A DNA stretch of 64,000 nt from Nitrospira lenta. Lineage in GTDB: Bacteria; Nitrospirota; Nitrospiria; Nitrospirales; Nitrospiraceae. Each line of letters begins with the position of its first letter. Within the stretch, counting starts at the first letter, position 1. Below are positions 62,977 to 64,000 of the stretch, piece after piece. The notes below the pieces were generated by a model. That model had not been told where the DNA came from, made no database searches, and was given only the letters and a program-made list of their open reading frames with translations. The DNA lies in the NCBI RefSeq assembly GCF_900403705.1, contig NZ_OUNR01000019.1, positions 1-64,000 of the forward strand, given 5' to 3'. The position numbers and the translations under genes are program-made.

Positions 62977-63804
62977 ATGGCATCAGCATCCCGGGCCAAC
63001 GCCGCTGAAATCGATCGCCTGGCCATCACCCTGGCAAAAGACCCTTCTTCCAAAGCCTTTATTCCATTGGCTGAGGAATATGGCAAAGCCGGCATGTGGG
63101 CTGAAGCGGCAGGCGTCCTCGAAGACGGGCTGAAATACTACCCTGGATTTATCACCGCGATGGTTGCGCTGGGGCGCGCCTACGACCAACTCGGCCAACC
63201 GACCAAAGCCAAAGCCATCCTGGAAGAAGCGATCAAGATGAGTCCGGAAAACCTCCGGGCGCATCGAACCTTAGCAAAGATTTACACAGCCGAAGGCGCC
63301 ACCACCCAAGCGCTCCGTTCATGCGATGTCATTCTGGCGCTCAATCCCTTAGATCAAGAATCGCTCTCGCTACGCGCCAGCCTGGGCGCCGCCAGCCCCA
63401 ACGTATCCGAAACATCTACGGCACCGGCTGCAAAAGCATCCATCGTCCAGCCCCAAGCTGCGGTTGAAGCGCCGCCACATACGCCAACGGTTGCAGAACA
63501 GCCAGCCCTCGCGCAAGAAATAGAACCCGCTGCATTCGCGGTGGAATTAGCCCTACCGGACGTCGTAGCCGATGCCACCACCACTATGGCCTCCGCTCTT
63601 GAAGCAGATCCGCCCCAAGCACAAGCCCCGTCACCCGTTGACGCTGTAATGGCAGCTGATCTCGTCATCGAACCGACGCCAGCGCCGTCTCCATCGAGAA
63701 ACCAAATCGCCGCTCGTCGACTGGAGCAGATGCTGCAATCCATCGACGCGCGCCGCCGTGACCGACCTGCTCCCGAAGCCACCGCAGCCGCCTCTCAATC
63801 CTAA
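62977..63804 (+). CDS. TPR-repeat protein with Pro/Ala-rich tail
   Basis: A 275-residue cytoplasmic protein. Residues 8-135 are three or four tetratricopeptide repeats (AFIPLAEEYGKAGMWAEAAG, ITAMVALGRAYDQLGQPTKA, LRAHRTLAKIYTAEGATTQA). Residues 140-240 are low-complexity Ala/Pro/Glu, and the end (NQIAARRLEQMLQSIDARRR) is basic and helical, perhaps a docking helix. It follows coaBC by eight bases and precedes aroQ. Partner unknown. Confidence 0.8.
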   Translation: MASASRANAAEIDRLAITLAKDPSSKAFIPLAEEYGKAGMWAEAAGVLEDGLKYYPGFITAMVALGRAYDQLGQPTKAKAILEEAIKMSPENLRAHRTLAKIYTAEGATTQALRSCDVILALNPLDQESLSLRASLGAASPNVSETSTAPAAKASIVQPQAAVEAPPHTPTVAEQPALAQEIEPAAFAVELALPDVVADATTTMASALEADPPQAQAPSPVDAVMAADLVIEPTPAPSPSRNQIAARRLEQMLQSIDARRRDRPAPEATAAASQS

Positions 63805-63909
63805 CCAAAGGTTTGACCCTCTCCGACAGGGCTGCTAGAATGCCGCCGCTGAGCAGCTTGTTCGTGCTCCCAATCTTTTTCGCAACTTCGGAGGCAGTGC
63901 GTACCAGCA

Positions 63910-64000
63910 ATGGTTCGAATCCTTGTGCTACATGGGCCCAATCTCAACCTGCTCGGGTCCCGGGAGCAATCTATTTACGGCACGACCACGCTGGATGAAA
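63910..64000 (+). CDS. aroQ: Type II 3-dehydroquinate dehydratase (5' end only)
   Basis: The ATG at 63910 begins a frame open to the window edge. The first residues [20 protein letters not shown] and YGTTTLDE are the unmistakable N-terminus of type II dehydroquinase, the shikimate-pathway enzyme, with the flexible-loop Arg-Glu and catalytic Tyr region present. GGAGG lies 14 bases upstream, rather far. The remaining about 115 residues lie outside. Confidence 0.9.
   Translation, partial: MVRILVLHGPNLNLLGSREQSIYGTTTLDE

Noticed and set aside
63911-63921. GGTTCGAATCC resembling a tRNA T-arm
   Set aside because: It lies in the first codons of aroQ, and no acceptor stem, anticodon arm or D-arm surrounds it.

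Overview
The window reads as a chromosomal segment of a Nitrospira-like bacterium (phylum Nitrospirota). This is inferred from gene content and moderately GC-rich coding style, not from a marker gene: a Gram-negative envelope (type II secretion, polysaccharide export, outer-membrane barrel, OmpA-like lipoprotein), a VPLPA-type PEP-CTERM/exosortase system beside an exopolysaccharide (EPS) cluster, and ordinary bacterial housekeeping genes. No rRNA, tRNA, insertion sequence, prophage or CRISPR array was found.

Layout. 1-2908 (minus strand): gspE, running off the left edge, and gspC of a type II secretion system. 3072-33818 (plus strand): a long EPS and protein-sorting region. It starts with a TPR protein under a sigma-54 promoter, then gmd and fcl (GDP-L-fucose). 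Next comes a visibly AT-richer block with a secreted DUF4874/DUF4832 protein, a Wzx flippase, a Wzy-like polymerase, four GT4 glycosyltransferases and a three-gene pathway for a UDP-N-acetyl-6-deoxy-L-hexosamine (L-QuiNAc or L-FucNAc type). Then follow two VPLPA-CTERM proteins, an exosortase fused to an EpsI domain (XrtD type), a WecA-like priming transferase, the PrsT TPR lipoprotein, a Wza/EpsE-like exporter, a beta-barrel protein, a Wzz-like protein, a BY-kinase, an ExeA-like ATPase carrying a TPR tail, and an OmpR-type response regulator.

33900-40757: SixA phosphatase, Ppx/GppA, an OmpA-domain lipoprotein, a very large fusion of a thioredoxin-like DUF255/YyaL protein with an aldo/keto reductase, and a tiny secreted protein built from near-identical Lys/Glu repeats. 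40975-64000: malic enzyme, J-domain protein, RNase D, ArsC-like protein, citrate synthase, Hsp20, class II fumarase, NTF2-like protein, Maa-type acetyltransferase, an FAD oxidoreductase, NAD kinase, ClpC, TsaD, HflX, Nth, then the tightly packed yicC-gmk-rpoZ-coaBC run, a TPR protein and the start of aroQ.

How it fits together. The polysaccharide would be primed by the WecA-like enzyme, extended by the GT4 enzymes using GDP-L-Fuc and a UDP-6-deoxy-L-aminosugar, flipped by Wzx, polymerised by Wzy under Wzz/BY-kinase control and exported through the Wza-like and barrel proteins. Exosortase would process the two VPLPA-CTERM proteins in the same envelope pathway. The strongest regulatory signal is a set of three nearly identical -24/-12 (sigma-54) promoters, before the TPR gene, before the AT-rich block and before the second VPLPA-CTERM gene. 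Two of them have a TGTACA palindrome exactly 100 bp upstream. Two genes (wzx, hflX) have conserved N-termini that extend upstream of any ATG, GTG or TTG codon.
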